Assembly (NCBI GenBank): GCA_905250115.1
Contig: CAJNOI010000240.1
Location: 1-64,000 of the forward strand
DNA from: Adineta steineri
Lineage: Eukaryota; Rotifera; Eurotatoria; Adinetida; Adinetidae
Direction: 5' to 3'
DNA: 64,000 nucleotides
How positions within the stretch are numbered: the stretch's first letter is position 1; every line of letters starts with the position of its first letter. The notes beneath the pieces were generated by a model. The model was not told where the DNA came from. It saw only the letters and a list, made by a program, of their open reading frames with translations, and did not search any database. Below, in pieces: positions 12,378 through 22,095 of the stretch. The translations under genes and the position numbers were made by a program.

Positions 12378-12420
12378 GTTCGTCGGCCTCCCTTCGGTCG
12401 GCCACTCACGGCTAGCCGTT
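12378..12420. repeat. GC-rich 43-bp motif, copy 1
   Basis: A GC-rich block containing CGGCCTCCCTTCGGTCGGCC and ending GCTAGCCGTT, in otherwise AT-rich DNA. A second copy with one visible mismatch lies in the same orientation at 12715-12757, and similarity extends about 9 bp further upstream. Internal GTCGGCC is directly repeated. Function unknown. Confidence 0.75.
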
Positions 12421-12714
12421 ACCAAATTATGCTACATTTTTCTATCTATCATCTGTTACATTAGGATTTTTCACGTGCACCAAAACTATTTCACTCATAA
12501 CGTATCGATTCGCAATCGGAAACTTTCAACATTTAGATAGCACTACGTATTGTTCATCAGAGTTTCCAATTTCTTTTTATTCTGAGACAACGATATGCTG
12601 CCGGATTCTTTCTCGAATTAGCATTCATTAAGTGCTTTCAAAAAACCATTTGAACTAACTAAGACTCATTTCAAAGCTGTGCTTTAAAACAACCTTTAAA
12701 AATAACGTCTACCT

Positions 12715-12757
12715 GTTCGTCGGCCTCCCTTCGGTCGGCCACTCACCGCTAGCCGTT
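12715..12757. repeat. GC-rich 43-bp motif, copy 2
   Basis: Direct repeat of the block at 12378-12420, offset by 337 bp. The sequence between the two copies is AT-rich, without a recognised gene. Confidence 0.75.
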
Positions 12758-13061
12758 TCCATGTTTAACCCTACTGTTTCCTCCACTATTAGTCTAGCTT
12801 TGAAGTGAAGAGGTGCATTTCGTGTGAATTTTTCTTAGAAGGATACGGAGCATTTGATACTATGATTCTCAAGAAGAAACTAAGAAAAGGAAAACTATGT
12901 TGAAAACTGTTACGAATACAGTATATTACATTGTCCCATAGGAAAGATCTTGATTTGTTTTGAATTTTATTGCACAGTTGTTATTAACGACAACTCAACT
13001 GCAGAATTTTCAACAGCTATTCCCTTTTTTTAAAACTATTTATTTAAATTTTACCAAAAAA

Positions 13062-13161
13062 NNNNNNNNNNNNNNNNNNNNNNNNNNNNNNNNNNNNNNN
13101 NNNNNNNNNNNNNNNNNNNNNNNNNNNNNNNNNNNNNNNNNNNNNNNNNNNNNNNNNNNNN
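13062..13161. other. Assembly gap (100 N)
   Basis: Exactly 100 N, probably a gap of unknown length joined in scaffolding. The open frame that appears to read through it (12960-13286) has no support. Confidence 0.95.
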
Positions 13162-13662
13162 TATCTCGACAGGAACAAGCTAATGGCACGAATCCTTTTA
13201 GAGTTTTTATCTACACTATGAGCCCTACCTATGAGGAAAATAAGAGCTTAAACAGAGGGTATCAGTTGGTGAGGTTCCCTCGCTAGTTAAAATTAATTAA
13301 TTGATTATAGCTAAGTAGCAACCGAAAGAACTAGTTCATAAAAAGAACATATAAACAATCAACGTCAGATATAAACTTAGCATCTATCTTTATTCTTGAA
13401 ATTATCTATATATAAAAGATAGATAAAATATGGACTAACTGACTCCAGCTTGGCTAACGCCAGTTGTGAATCATTTCCTACGATCTAATTCTAGTAGACG
13501 GATCAATTGGGAGCGTTTCTAGAACTATGTTTATATTTCATAACAAACCTATTTTTTGTGTCTGGAGTAACCCGGATATTCTAAACAAATTTTTTGTCAT
13601 TTTTTCATTCATAATTTCTACAAGTCGATACGACAAAGTATGTTGATCACAAGTATCACATT

Positions 13663-14432
13663 CTTTTTGAATATTAGTCGAGTAATAAGGAACATCTTGA
13701 GTATTTTTGACACACTGAAAAAAACAGTTTTTATCTAAAAGGATCATTACTACCATGTGTGTGATCTATTAGTATTAGGCTCATCCGATACAGAACTGGT
13801 TTCTCTTTTAGGAAATATAAGAAGATTTTGGAGATAAGAATTTTTAAAAGGGGTTACTAGGTGAATAACCACCCCAAATTGGATGAAAAGCTCCTAGTGT
13901 TTTTTTTGGTTTTTACAAAAGTACATTTTACACCGATGAATGAACGAAATGTTTACACACATAAGATAACTCGAGGAGCCCGTTCTAACAGAAGTATTTT
14001 CAACACTATTTAAACAACTCTTGCATCTTTTGTACAGGTACTCTGGAGAAAAGAGAAAATTTGTATAGTGACTGCCTAAACGATAGAGATCACTATCAAA
14101 ATAGTTTCATTAGAAAAAGCTCATCGATTTATCTTATATGCGTAAACGTCGCATTGGTTCATTGCTGTAAAATGTATTTTTGTAAAGATCAAAAAAACAC
14201 TGGGAGCTTATATCCCATTCGGGATGGTTATTCACAGAGTAACCACTTTTAAAAATTTTTATCTTCAAAATCTTCTTATATTTCCTAAAAGAGAAACTAG
14301 TTCTATATCGGATGAACCTAATACCAATAGATCGCACATGATACAAATGAACTATCAGGACAAAAACTGGTTTTTCAGCGTTTCAAAAATATTCGAAATG
14401 TTTCTTGTTATTCAACTAATATTAAATTCTGT
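13663..14432. repeat. Long imperfect inverted repeat (arms about 268 bp)
   Basis: The left arm 13663-13931 and right arm 14167-14432 are inverted copies with scattered differences. Anchors include TTTCTCTTTTAGGAAATATA at left against TATATTTCCTAAAAGAGAAA at right, and CATTTTAC against GTAAAATG at the inner edges. The 235-bp centre is unrelated to the arms. Open frames in the arms come from the repeat. It is probably a foldback DNA element, but no target duplication was identified. Confidence 0.65.
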
Positions 14433-14520
14433 CGTGGCAATGCGGCAAACTGGTAGAGCACACGAATATACAGTGATTAGTTACTCATCATTGATAGTAA
14501 ATCTTTAAAAAAATTGATTT

Positions 14521-14757
14521 GTCTAGTAGACTTTGGGGAGCGATCTGTGCCAATCATTTTAATGAAAAAATGTTTTAAATTTGACGTGTAAACGACGGTA
14601 CACGGATCAATATACTGGAAAAACGGTGTAGCTCTAGCATAAAAAGCTCTTTGAGATTTTTAGTACGTTGACTCAAACGGCGTCATTTATAATCCAAACT
14701 TAGATTAATTCTATACCAAAATGATCAGCGTAGATCGCTCCACAAAATCTACTGAGC
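14521..14757. mobile_element. MITE-like element with 30-bp terminal inverted repeats
   Basis: The left end CTAGTAGACTTTGGGGAGCG (from about 14523) and the right end, inverted, from 14757 (TCAGTAGATTTTGTGGAGCG) match at most positions over roughly 30 bp and enclose 180 bp of AT-rich DNA. No coding capacity. Superfamily unassigned. Confidence 0.55.
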
Positions 14758-15043
14758 AATGAAACTATCTAAGGACTAATGGCTTTTATCACTAACTAAT
14801 CATAGAAGTATACCAGTTACAGTAAAACCTCTCTTATCTAAACACTGTCGGTCGCTGCCAAAAGTGTTGAGTATAACGGAGTGTTCCAAAGGAGGAGTGT
14901 AAGGAATATTAGATCAAAACTTTATTTTGATGATTTAACCACAACTTTAAAGTGAATTAACTTATTTTATTCAATCATATAATATTCACATAGTAGATTT
15001 GTGAAAGAAAACCTGAAGCACCAGATTTAAGATCTATTCTGTC

Positions 15044-15222
15044 CTAGGAGGAAACAGCGGGCTTCAAGACTTCAAAGATTTTAACAAGCGAGACTTCAAT
15101 TTTTGGAAGACTTCAAAAGATTTCAGAGGACTTCGATAGACTTCAAAGATTTCAGAAGACTTCTAGAGACTTCCAAGACTTCATGAGATTTTATACATGA
15201 AGTCTCTATTGTTTATCCCTCG
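15044..15222. mobile_element. hAT-like micro-element with decamer interior (copy B)
   Basis: 179 bp inserted in the pogo/Tigger relic. The ends CTAGGAGGAAACAGCGG and (inverted) CGAGGGATAAACAATAG are diverged versions of the family termini. The 8-bp target duplication ATTCTGTC (15036-15043) / ATTCGGTC (15223-15230) has one mismatch. The interior is GACTTCAAAG/GATTTCAGAG decamers, about ten copies, unrelated in sequence to the decamers of copies A and C. Confidence 0.75.
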
Positions 15223-15306
15223 ATTCGGTCGAAAAAAATCCAGAATAGACTTCTGTTTAGAATTGTTCGAACCCACATAAATATTTTTATTTCGATTATT
15301 TTCGTA

Positions 15307-15505
15307 TACTGAAAACAAAAAAGGTGTCATGCGAAACCTAAAAAAGCTTTCGTAGCTACTACGAAACTATTTTTGGGTTTCGATGTTTGTAACGAATTCG
15401 AAACCATTTTTTAGTTTCGTACAATACTACGAAACCCAAAAATGGTTTCGTAGTAGCTACGAAAGCTTTTTTAGATTTCGCATGACACCTTTTTTGTTTT
15501 CAGTG
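15307..15505. mobile_element. Palindromic MITE, TA target
   Basis: 199 bp, nearly a full palindrome: the outer 60 bp on each side are inverted copies starting ACTGAAAACAAAAAAGGTG, with GTAGCTACTACGAAAC further in. Flanked by TA (15305-15306, 15506-15507), consistent with a Tc1/mariner-superfamily enzyme. It interrupts the pogo/Tigger reading frame and removal leaves the frame open. It can form a long hairpin. Confidence 0.8.
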
Positions 15506-16032
15506 TAATCACCCATATATTCTGCTTTTCTTTTTATTACATTCGAAATAGCACCAATGGATATATTAAACTTATCTCCTAGTTTATGACAAGTTAAACC
15601 AGCTTCATTTAGTTTAATAACATTAATTTTATCTTCTAACGTAAGATCATTACGAGCAGTCATAATTGAAAAAAAATTCAATTACACTTTACTTATTACA
15701 AATGTTTTTGTTTTTTCATTGTTTTCTCTTCTTTCTCTCTTTGTGTATAATGATTAAGTCGAACTATAAAGTCAATGAGCTTATCGATGCATATCTCTTT
15801 CAGTCCAATCACACAACTTTGTATGGCGGCGCTCTCTATAGATGTTCATATTAGACAGGTTAACGTGTACAAATATGACTAAAAAAAGCGTTCACATTCA
15901 GAATTATGAGGGGGGGGGGCTCATAAAAGAGGAGTACATTTCCAGCAAAATTCGCTCGGTCGCTCCCGAGGGTGTTCAGATAAACAAGGGGTTCATAAAG
16001 GAGGGGTGTTCATAAAGAGAGGTTTTACTGTA

Positions 16033-16330
16033 TGTTATTAAAATTTCGAAACTTCCTGTGTTTACACGACCTATTATCACATAATATGTCCTCACCTTGA
16101 CTTCTAAAGTCTGTTTCTAACGAGGTTTTATTCGATATAAAGATGACTTCTATATCTCTTTATATTTTCTGGAAGAAAATTTTCGGAATTCTGTAAAATC
16201 AAATCGCCCCAAAAGATTTAATCGTAAATCTTTGTAAAGCTAATCCATATTTAGTGGATTATAGTAGACTCTGAGCAATTTATTTGTTTGAAGCGGGTTC
16301 TTAATTATTTCTGTATAATTCTATTAGTTT
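16033..16330. other. Intergenic, nothing seen
   Basis: AT-rich sequence to the right of the pogo/Tigger relic, with no supportable feature. Confidence 0.5.
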
Positions 16331-16339
16331 CTTAGTATC

Positions 16340-16617
16340 TGTCAGTATCTATCAGGATCCGCTTTTTCACTCTTGGTTAACCATCTCTCTAATGATGTCT
16401 AATCAAGTCTAATCACCCTTAATCACTCCTAATCAAATAATCAGTTGTTTCCCTCTTGCTGAAACTTCTCTCAGCAGAAACTACTGATGCGGAAAATGTT
16501 GTCAAGAAAATTAATAAATAACGAACATTTGGATATAATACACTGACTATGGAGGGAAAGCGGATTCCCATAGATCCTCATGAATGTTAGGATCCCTGAG
16601 GATCTATTATATAGATT
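16340..16617. repeat. Fragments of the decamer micro-element family
   Basis: Three pieces carry family termini. GGATCCGCTTTTTCACTCTTG ends near 16372. A TAATCACTCC decamer array (16382-16440) ends in TTGTTTCCCTCTTG near 16456. GGAGGGAAAGCGGATTCCC starts near 16552 and leads into GGATCC words ending about 16617. No paired ends or target duplications could be assigned, so these are probably truncated or overlapping copies. Confidence 0.5.
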
Positions 16618-17349
16618 ATTGTTTCATGTAATAAGTGGCTATTAGAAGGTTAGTTGGTCTTTTTTTTACATGTATTATCTCATCTGAATACTATAGCAAG
16701 ACTTTACGACAATCTTGAATACAGATATTAAAAAAAGAATGGAAGTATTTGCTTACGTTCTATTGTCTTGTGATCATATATGAATTGTAATAGTTTTTAA
16801 AGATTTGCGAATTTTTTAATAATTTAAATGACACCTTCGGAAAGAATCTCATGATTTAGCGTTTCTACTAATGAGTTTTGCTTTATATTGATTAGCTTCT
16901 ATTCTCTATTTAAGAAGCTCTAGTGATATTAGTAAGATACTGTCACTTATTTACAGAAATGTTTTGAAAAATGTATATTGAGCTTCATTTTACAGTCTTT
17001 ATTCAAGTATAGTATCTACTGATATAAATAAATGAACAACAATTTATACATCAATTTTGACTTTTTGTTCATTGAAGTCGTACTTGTCTGGTAGAAGACA
17101 AAGAGTTTTTATTAATGATTAGTATTCTTACAGCAATCTGGTTATGAATATATTTTTGTTTGTTATTGATAAAAATTTTGAGATAATGGCATGTTTTTGA
17201 TGAATTAATTGTATCAAAAATCCTCATCCCTTGAAATGTTTATCTGGGCACTGTTAAATGAAAAAGATTTTGACCATCATCATCTGAAGAATCCTTGTCA
17301 GATTTAGAATTAATTTCAGAATAATCAATACCAATATTATAATTATTAC
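16618..17349. other. Intergenic, nothing seen
   Basis: AT-rich sequence with no supportable gene up to the Harbinger-like element. Confidence 0.5.
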
Positions 17350-17352
17350 TAA

Positions 17353-18305
17353 GGGCACATCAAAAGTAGTGACGCCGGCCCTATAATACTTCAAAGAAAG
17401 CTCGAGAAACTTTTCCTTCTATATAGGCTGATAGTCCAAGTGCTGCTCTAAAAATCTACCCTATCTCAACATCGTTCTGTTGGTATCATAATATTGAGAA
17501 CACATCAGAAATAGTGACGACTCGAAGAAGAAAATAATTTCACGAGATGTCTCAAATGATTGCAGCATATTTTTATTTTCATGCTTAAAAAAATCTTGAT
17601 TTTTGTCTGAAAAGACGCGCCGTGAAAAGTTATACAAAAGCTATATAAACAAATCTCGATTGATTTGTTCTGATGATTATTGTCAAACTTAAAATGGAAA
17701 GGTCTTGTAACTGTGCTTACTACACAATGCAATGAATTCAATAAAAATATTGGAAGTTTTTGCTTTGCATATATCTTGGCTTTAGAGAACAATAACATTC
17801 CAATTCTTTTTTTACAGAATCGGCTGCCGAAAGATCTGCAAAACCTGTATGAAAATAATTGCTAGCACAGTGTACAAAACCTTTTAAATATTTTTATCGA
17901 GCTCAATAAGGTGGAAAATAGCTCTCTCTATCGCGTAGACTGTTTGTTTAAAGTATAGAATAAACCGCTAGAACAAGTTAATAGGGATTTGTCAATACAG
18001 TTTTTGTAGAGGTTTTTATAGCGCATCTTTTCAGAAGAAAATCAAGATTTTATCATGAGCTTAAACGAAGGTATCCATACAATAAAAAATATTGCACATA
18101 TTTTGAGACATATCGTGAAATTATTTTTTTCTTCGAGTCGTCACTATTTCTGATGTGTTCTCAATATTATGATATCAACAGACCAATGATGAAATAGAGT
18201 AGATTCATAGAGCAGCACTTGGACTATCAGTATATATAGGAAGAAAAGTTCCTCGAGCTTTCTATGTAGTATTATGGGGCCGACGCCACTACTTTTGATA
18301 TGCCC
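17353..18305. mobile_element. PIF/Harbinger-like non-autonomous element
   Basis: A 953-bp unit flanked by TAA (17350-17352, 18306-18308), the 3-bp target duplication typical of PIF/Harbinger. Long terminal inverted repeats begin GGGCACATCAAAAGTAGTG at left and GGGCATATCAAAAGTAGTG inverted at right, and the arms extend about 200 bp. A second version of the end (ACACATCAGAAATAGTGACG, near 17500, inverted near 18145) lies inside each arm, so the element is either nested or has duplicated ends. The 500-bp middle has short frames but no recognisable transposase or Myb-like protein. Confidence 0.7.
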
Positions 18306-18534
18306 TAAGTATTAACTACAACTATGTTACAGGCATATCGTTATATGCTTTCACACATTCTCTCACATCATATCTGGTTTCTCGTTATTCACATTCTTTG
18401 TTTCTTTTTCTTTCTTTTGGCTGTTTTCATTATTCATTCGAATAAAGATACAACGTGAAGAGAGTCGCTCTCATAAGCTAAAACATCTGGAACATTAAGT
18501 AATGCTTTAACATTTTTCATAGACTGGTCAGGTC

Positions 18535-18905
18535 AAAAAAATCTGACGTTAAACCGTAATCCGATATTGTAAGATCTTGTAATCTGAATGAAATCTTACA
18601 AGAATCTGACAAAAGTCGTCGTCTCTGTAATCTTACATTAGATTCTGCCATAGTTTCGTTAAAGATCTTACGTTCACTTTATTTTCATTACAAAACTTTT
18701 AGGGATATTTGAAGTACATAATAGTTTAAATGTAGAATTACAGTGACATTCTACTACATAACAGAATCTTGCAAGAATTTTTCTATACGACTTACTGAAA
18801 AGAATCAGAGACGACGACCTTTCGTACGGTTTTGGTTTGACCTTATTAGATTAGATATGATCAGACGTACGATTCTTATAAGATCTTATCATCTGACTTC
18901 TCGAT
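18535..18905. repeat. Degenerate foldback element
   Basis: GTCGTCGTCTCTG at 18615-18627 is matched by CAGAGACGACGAC at 18806-18818. Outward, both sides carry similar but diverged AATCTGAC/AAGATCTTA-rich sequence. Likely an old MITE. No target duplication was found. Confidence 0.5.
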
Positions 18906-19182
18906 CTAGGTGTATTTTGAATAACAATATTTCATCAACACCTAAGTAAGTTTCAATAAATTCATAAAATTCACCATTTACAAGAGAAAGAGTTTCGTCA
19001 GATAAATTATTTAAATCGATGGATATCGCTCTTTGTGATGTTTACTAAAAATAGATGTATTTGAACAGGAATTAATATGCATCTAATCAGAAGAAAAGAT
19101 ACTGCAAATGTTTGCGTTATATACATAAGTTTGTTTCTTCTCGATGCGAAACAAAAAGGATAAGGGCACGGCCAGCTAACGG

Positions 19183-20508
19183 TAAGGGTACACACAGTTC
19201 AGTTCATGAACCCCGTTCAAATGAACTAAAGAACCGATCACGTAGCTCAGTTGAACGAACTGAACTTATTAAAACCGTTCAGTTCACGTGAACTGAACTG
19301 TCTAAACAGTTCATTTGAACGAATTGAACTTACTGGAACAGTTCAGCTCGCCGAACTGAACTGTATAAACAGTTCATCTGAACGAACTGAACTTTTCGAC
19401 CAGTTCACTTCATACGAACTGGGATGAACAACCAGTTCATTTGAACAAACTGAACTCTACCATCAACTCTTTCCAATTAACAACCGAAACATGTATATTC
19501 CTCTACTACCATGGAGGGGTACCCATGGGTGCTGAAGTATTATCATCGGAGATACCCTTGAATGATCATGTGGAGGGGGAGGGGGGAGATCAAAAAACAT
19601 CGAAAATCAATTTTTCGAAAAAGACGTTTCTAGAGGTATTTCGATGCCGGGAGTTCAAATCTGAGGTCTGTTGGGTGACCAAATGAAGGGGGGGAGGGTC
19701 CAAAGAGGTCAAAGGTCACAAAAGCATCGAAAATCTATTTTTCATGGTTTTGATTTGTTTTCCCCATAAATGTGAGGAAAATGCATTTCTACTACAAAGA
19801 GCTAAACGAGTCTCCGTACGAGCGTTACTTGTACTACAGGGATACCTTTAGATTCTCATAAACTATGCTAGGAGGGTACCACTGGGTCCTCATAACATAT
19901 CGAACGGTCGTAAATTCAGCAAGCAGAATTCGAGGAGTCTAAAATTTATCAATAATGTCAAGTGCTTTAGGAGAGTTTTGCCAAACATTGCGCTAGGTTC
20001 TTCTGGAGATTTGAAGTCTCCGCATCAAAATACCTGTAGAAATGGTTTTTTCGAAAAATAGATTTTCGATGCTTTTGTGACCTTCGACCTCTTTGGACCC
20101 TCCCCCCCTTCATTTGGTCACCCAACAGACCTCAGATTTGAACTCCCGGCATCGAAATACCTCTAGAAACGTCTTTTTCGAAAAATTGATTTTCGATGTT
20201 TTTTTGATCTCCCCCCTCCCCCTCCACATGATCATTCAAGGGTATCTCCGATGATAATACTTCAGCACCCATGGGTACCCCTCCATGGTAGTAGAGGAAT
20301 ATACATGTTTCGGTTGTTAATTGGAAAGAGTTGATGGTAGAGTTCAGTTTGTTCAAATGAACTGGTTGTTCATCCCAGTTCGTATGAAGTGAACTGGTCG
20401 AAAAGTTCAGTTCGTTCAGATGAACTGTTTATACAGTTCAGTTCGGCGAGCTGAGCTTTCTGAAAAAGTGAATGGTTCTGAACTAGAGCTGAACTTAGTG
20501 TACCTCTA
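19183..20508. mobile_element. Foldback hAT-like element, 1.33 kb
   Basis: The ends TAAGGGTACAC (19183) and inverted TAGAGGTACAC (20508) are flanked by an 8-bp duplication GCTAACGG (19175-19182) / GCTAATGG (20509-20516), one mismatch. Inside, two almost identical 400-bp arms (19344-19743 and 20054-20453) are inverted around a 310-bp spacer. Because the arms match, the same 74-residue frame appears on both strands (19441 plus, 20356 minus). I treat it as repeat-derived. The outer parts are dense in AGTTCAGTTCG/CGAACTGAACT words, about 10 bp each, in both orientations. The spacer partly repeats arm sequence, which suggests internal duplication. No transposase is encoded. Confidence 0.8.
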
Positions 20509-20516
20509 GCTAATGG

Positions 20517-21700
20517 TCCCCTTCCCTGGTCAAAGTTTAAAATCAATAATATACAAAAAAAAATTTTTAATAGGGAGTATGATCTTGAAATATTATTAAG
20601 TTTGTCGGACATTCTTAGTTATTCAACTGTCATATAAAAGTAATATAATTTGCCGTCCTACGAGTTTAAAAACACAAATAATGACGAAATTTCGCTTTTT
20701 CTCGTTTGTCAAAGTTTCATTTTTGTCAAAATAATGAATGAAGTTTTCTATGAAATTTTGAGACAAACATGAAAATGAACTAATCGATTTATAGAAAATA
20801 ATATTATTAGTCGTTACAGAATGAAAAAAGTTAGATTTCATAGTTAAAATTATCATAAAAATGTCACTAAATTGTCTCTCACAGAAAAAGAGAAAAACGG
20901 CGAAATTCCGTAACATCTGAAATTCCCTAACGCTCAATCTTTTAAGTCGTGTTATTTCAAGGAAATGTTTTACAGAGCAAACAACACGATATTCTAAGAG
21001 CTTGTGAAAAGCTGAACAAACTATGTATAAAACGTTTATTTATGTGTCACTCAGTTTCGGAGAAAAATGTTGAAATATGAGTCCTTCCTTAAAATTTTGC
21101 CCATTTTTGAAATTCCATAACGAATGATGTTTTTCACATAACTCCGTTATGACTCGCCACAAGTCAGTGAAATTTGTACTGCTAGTAGACCTGGTTAATC
21201 TTCATATATGGTAAAAATTTCAGAAACATTTGTCTTGTTATTGAGGAGATACATGTCTTACAAGTTGAAAAAGTGAAATTCCGTAACGCTTGGCCATGCC
21301 TATAAAGAATCTGGTGTCTATTATTATGTCAAAAATTTACACTCAAAGTAAAATTTGTTTGAACTTTAAAATCATATTTAAATGAATTATAATATATTCG
21401 TATTTCATACGATTATTTTCATACTATTCATTCAGTCAAATGTCAGAACTAGATATACTGCATGGCATTGAATTTTCTCTATATTGTAGCTTTCGATTTA
21501 ATAGTATGACGCGCGTTTTTATTAATTTCAGACCATTGAAGTGCGTAGAAATTTGTTTTTATGAAGGCGTATACAGGAGAGACAACTATGGAATGAACCT
21601 TAGCGTATGTCAAACAGCATCGTGATAAAATTAGTCGAAAAATAATAAGAGAAATTAAGAGGTAAAATAATTTTGAAAATAATTGTAGACCTCTTTTAGG
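20517..21700. other. Intergenic with repeated GAAATTCCGTAACG word
   Basis: The word GAAATTCCGTAACG or a close variant occurs near 20908, 20923, 21110 and 21272, with GAAATTTC-like relatives near 20683. It may belong to an undefined repeat. The open frames on the minus strand at 20370-20937 lack recognisable domains. Confidence 0.4.
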
Positions 21701-21703
21701 ATC

Positions 21704-21785
21704 CACGAGGATCTCTCAGGATCCATCAGGATCCAAAAAGTTCAGAGGATCCGGGGATCCAGGATCCGCTTTTCTCCCCTTGCAT
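21704..21785. repeat. GGATCC decamer array with one family terminus
   Basis: Seven or so AGGATCCATC-like decamers followed by the micro-element terminus CCGCTTTTCTCCCCTTG. The left terminus and target duplication are not visible, so the copy is probably truncated. Confidence 0.6.
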
Positions 21786-22019
21786 TAACCGTCTCTTTGA
21801 TTATCTCATTAAACAATTTTTGTTTCTCCAGTCATCATCCACTTTAAGAAAATCATTACATGTTCACCCAAACCTCAATTAAAATACAAGAAGCGATTTT
21901 CCTCTTCTTTTCTTAATTCTTCACACAAAGAACAAGCAAATAGAGCATTTGTATTTCAGACTGACAGAAACAAGACAGTTACAATTTAGTTCAAAAATGA
22001 ATAAACAATTTTGAAAAAG

Positions 22020-22095
22020 TAACATTGCAATGGGCAAATCTCCAAATGAAATGGGCAACTGCCCATATGCCTCCCTCTGGCTATGTCACTACACT
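22020..22095 (-). repeat. Lone hAT-like end
   Basis: On the minus strand this reads AGTGACATAGCCAGAGGGAG and then GGGCAGTTGCCCATTT, resembling hAT termini of the CAGTGGCGTAGCCAG type. No partner end was found nearby, so it is probably a fragment. Confidence 0.35.

Larger units (their letters stand above)
15036..15663 (-). pseudogene. pogo/Tigger transposase ends (HTH and PIP-like tail)
   Basis: On the minus strand from an ATG at 15663, about 53 codons form a Psq/CENP-B type helix-turn-helix (LTLEDKINVIKLNEAG...ISIGAISNVIKRK), the N-terminal DNA-binding domain of pogo/Tigger transposases. The frame then enters the MITE at 15307-15505. On its far side the same frame continues to QKSILDFF, a PCNA-interacting (PIP-box) pattern, just before the stop. 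Known for the family: pogo transposase has a C-terminal PCNA-binding motif. The second DNA-binding half and the whole DDE core are missing, so it is not a working transposase. Removing the two insertions would leave one short open frame. Whether such a frame was ever expressed is unknown. Confidence 0.6.
14820..16030 (-). mobile_element. pogo/Tigger-type transposon relic with nested insertions
   Basis: Terminal inverted repeats CAGTAAAACCTCTCTT (14820-14835; inverted at 16015-16030) flanked by TA on both sides (14818-14819, 16031-16032), as in the pogo/Tigger branch of Tc1/mariner. Subterminal GTGTTCATAAAGGAGG-like words repeat near the right end and a GGTCGCT word occurs near both ends. The 1.2 kb unit is an internal-deletion derivative: it keeps only the first and last pieces of the transposase frame on the minus strand and contains two later insertions, a decamer micro-element (15044-15222) and a palindromic MITE (15307-15505). 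Confidence 0.8.

Noticed and set aside
12960..13286. 108-codon frame reading through the 100-N gap
   Set aside because: A third of it is N, and the two sides show no related coding signal.
19441..20356. Identical 74-81 residue frames on opposite strands (19441 plus, 20356 minus)
   Set aside because: They lie in the two inverted arms of the foldback hAT element. The duplication is of DNA, and the translation is low complexity with no domain.
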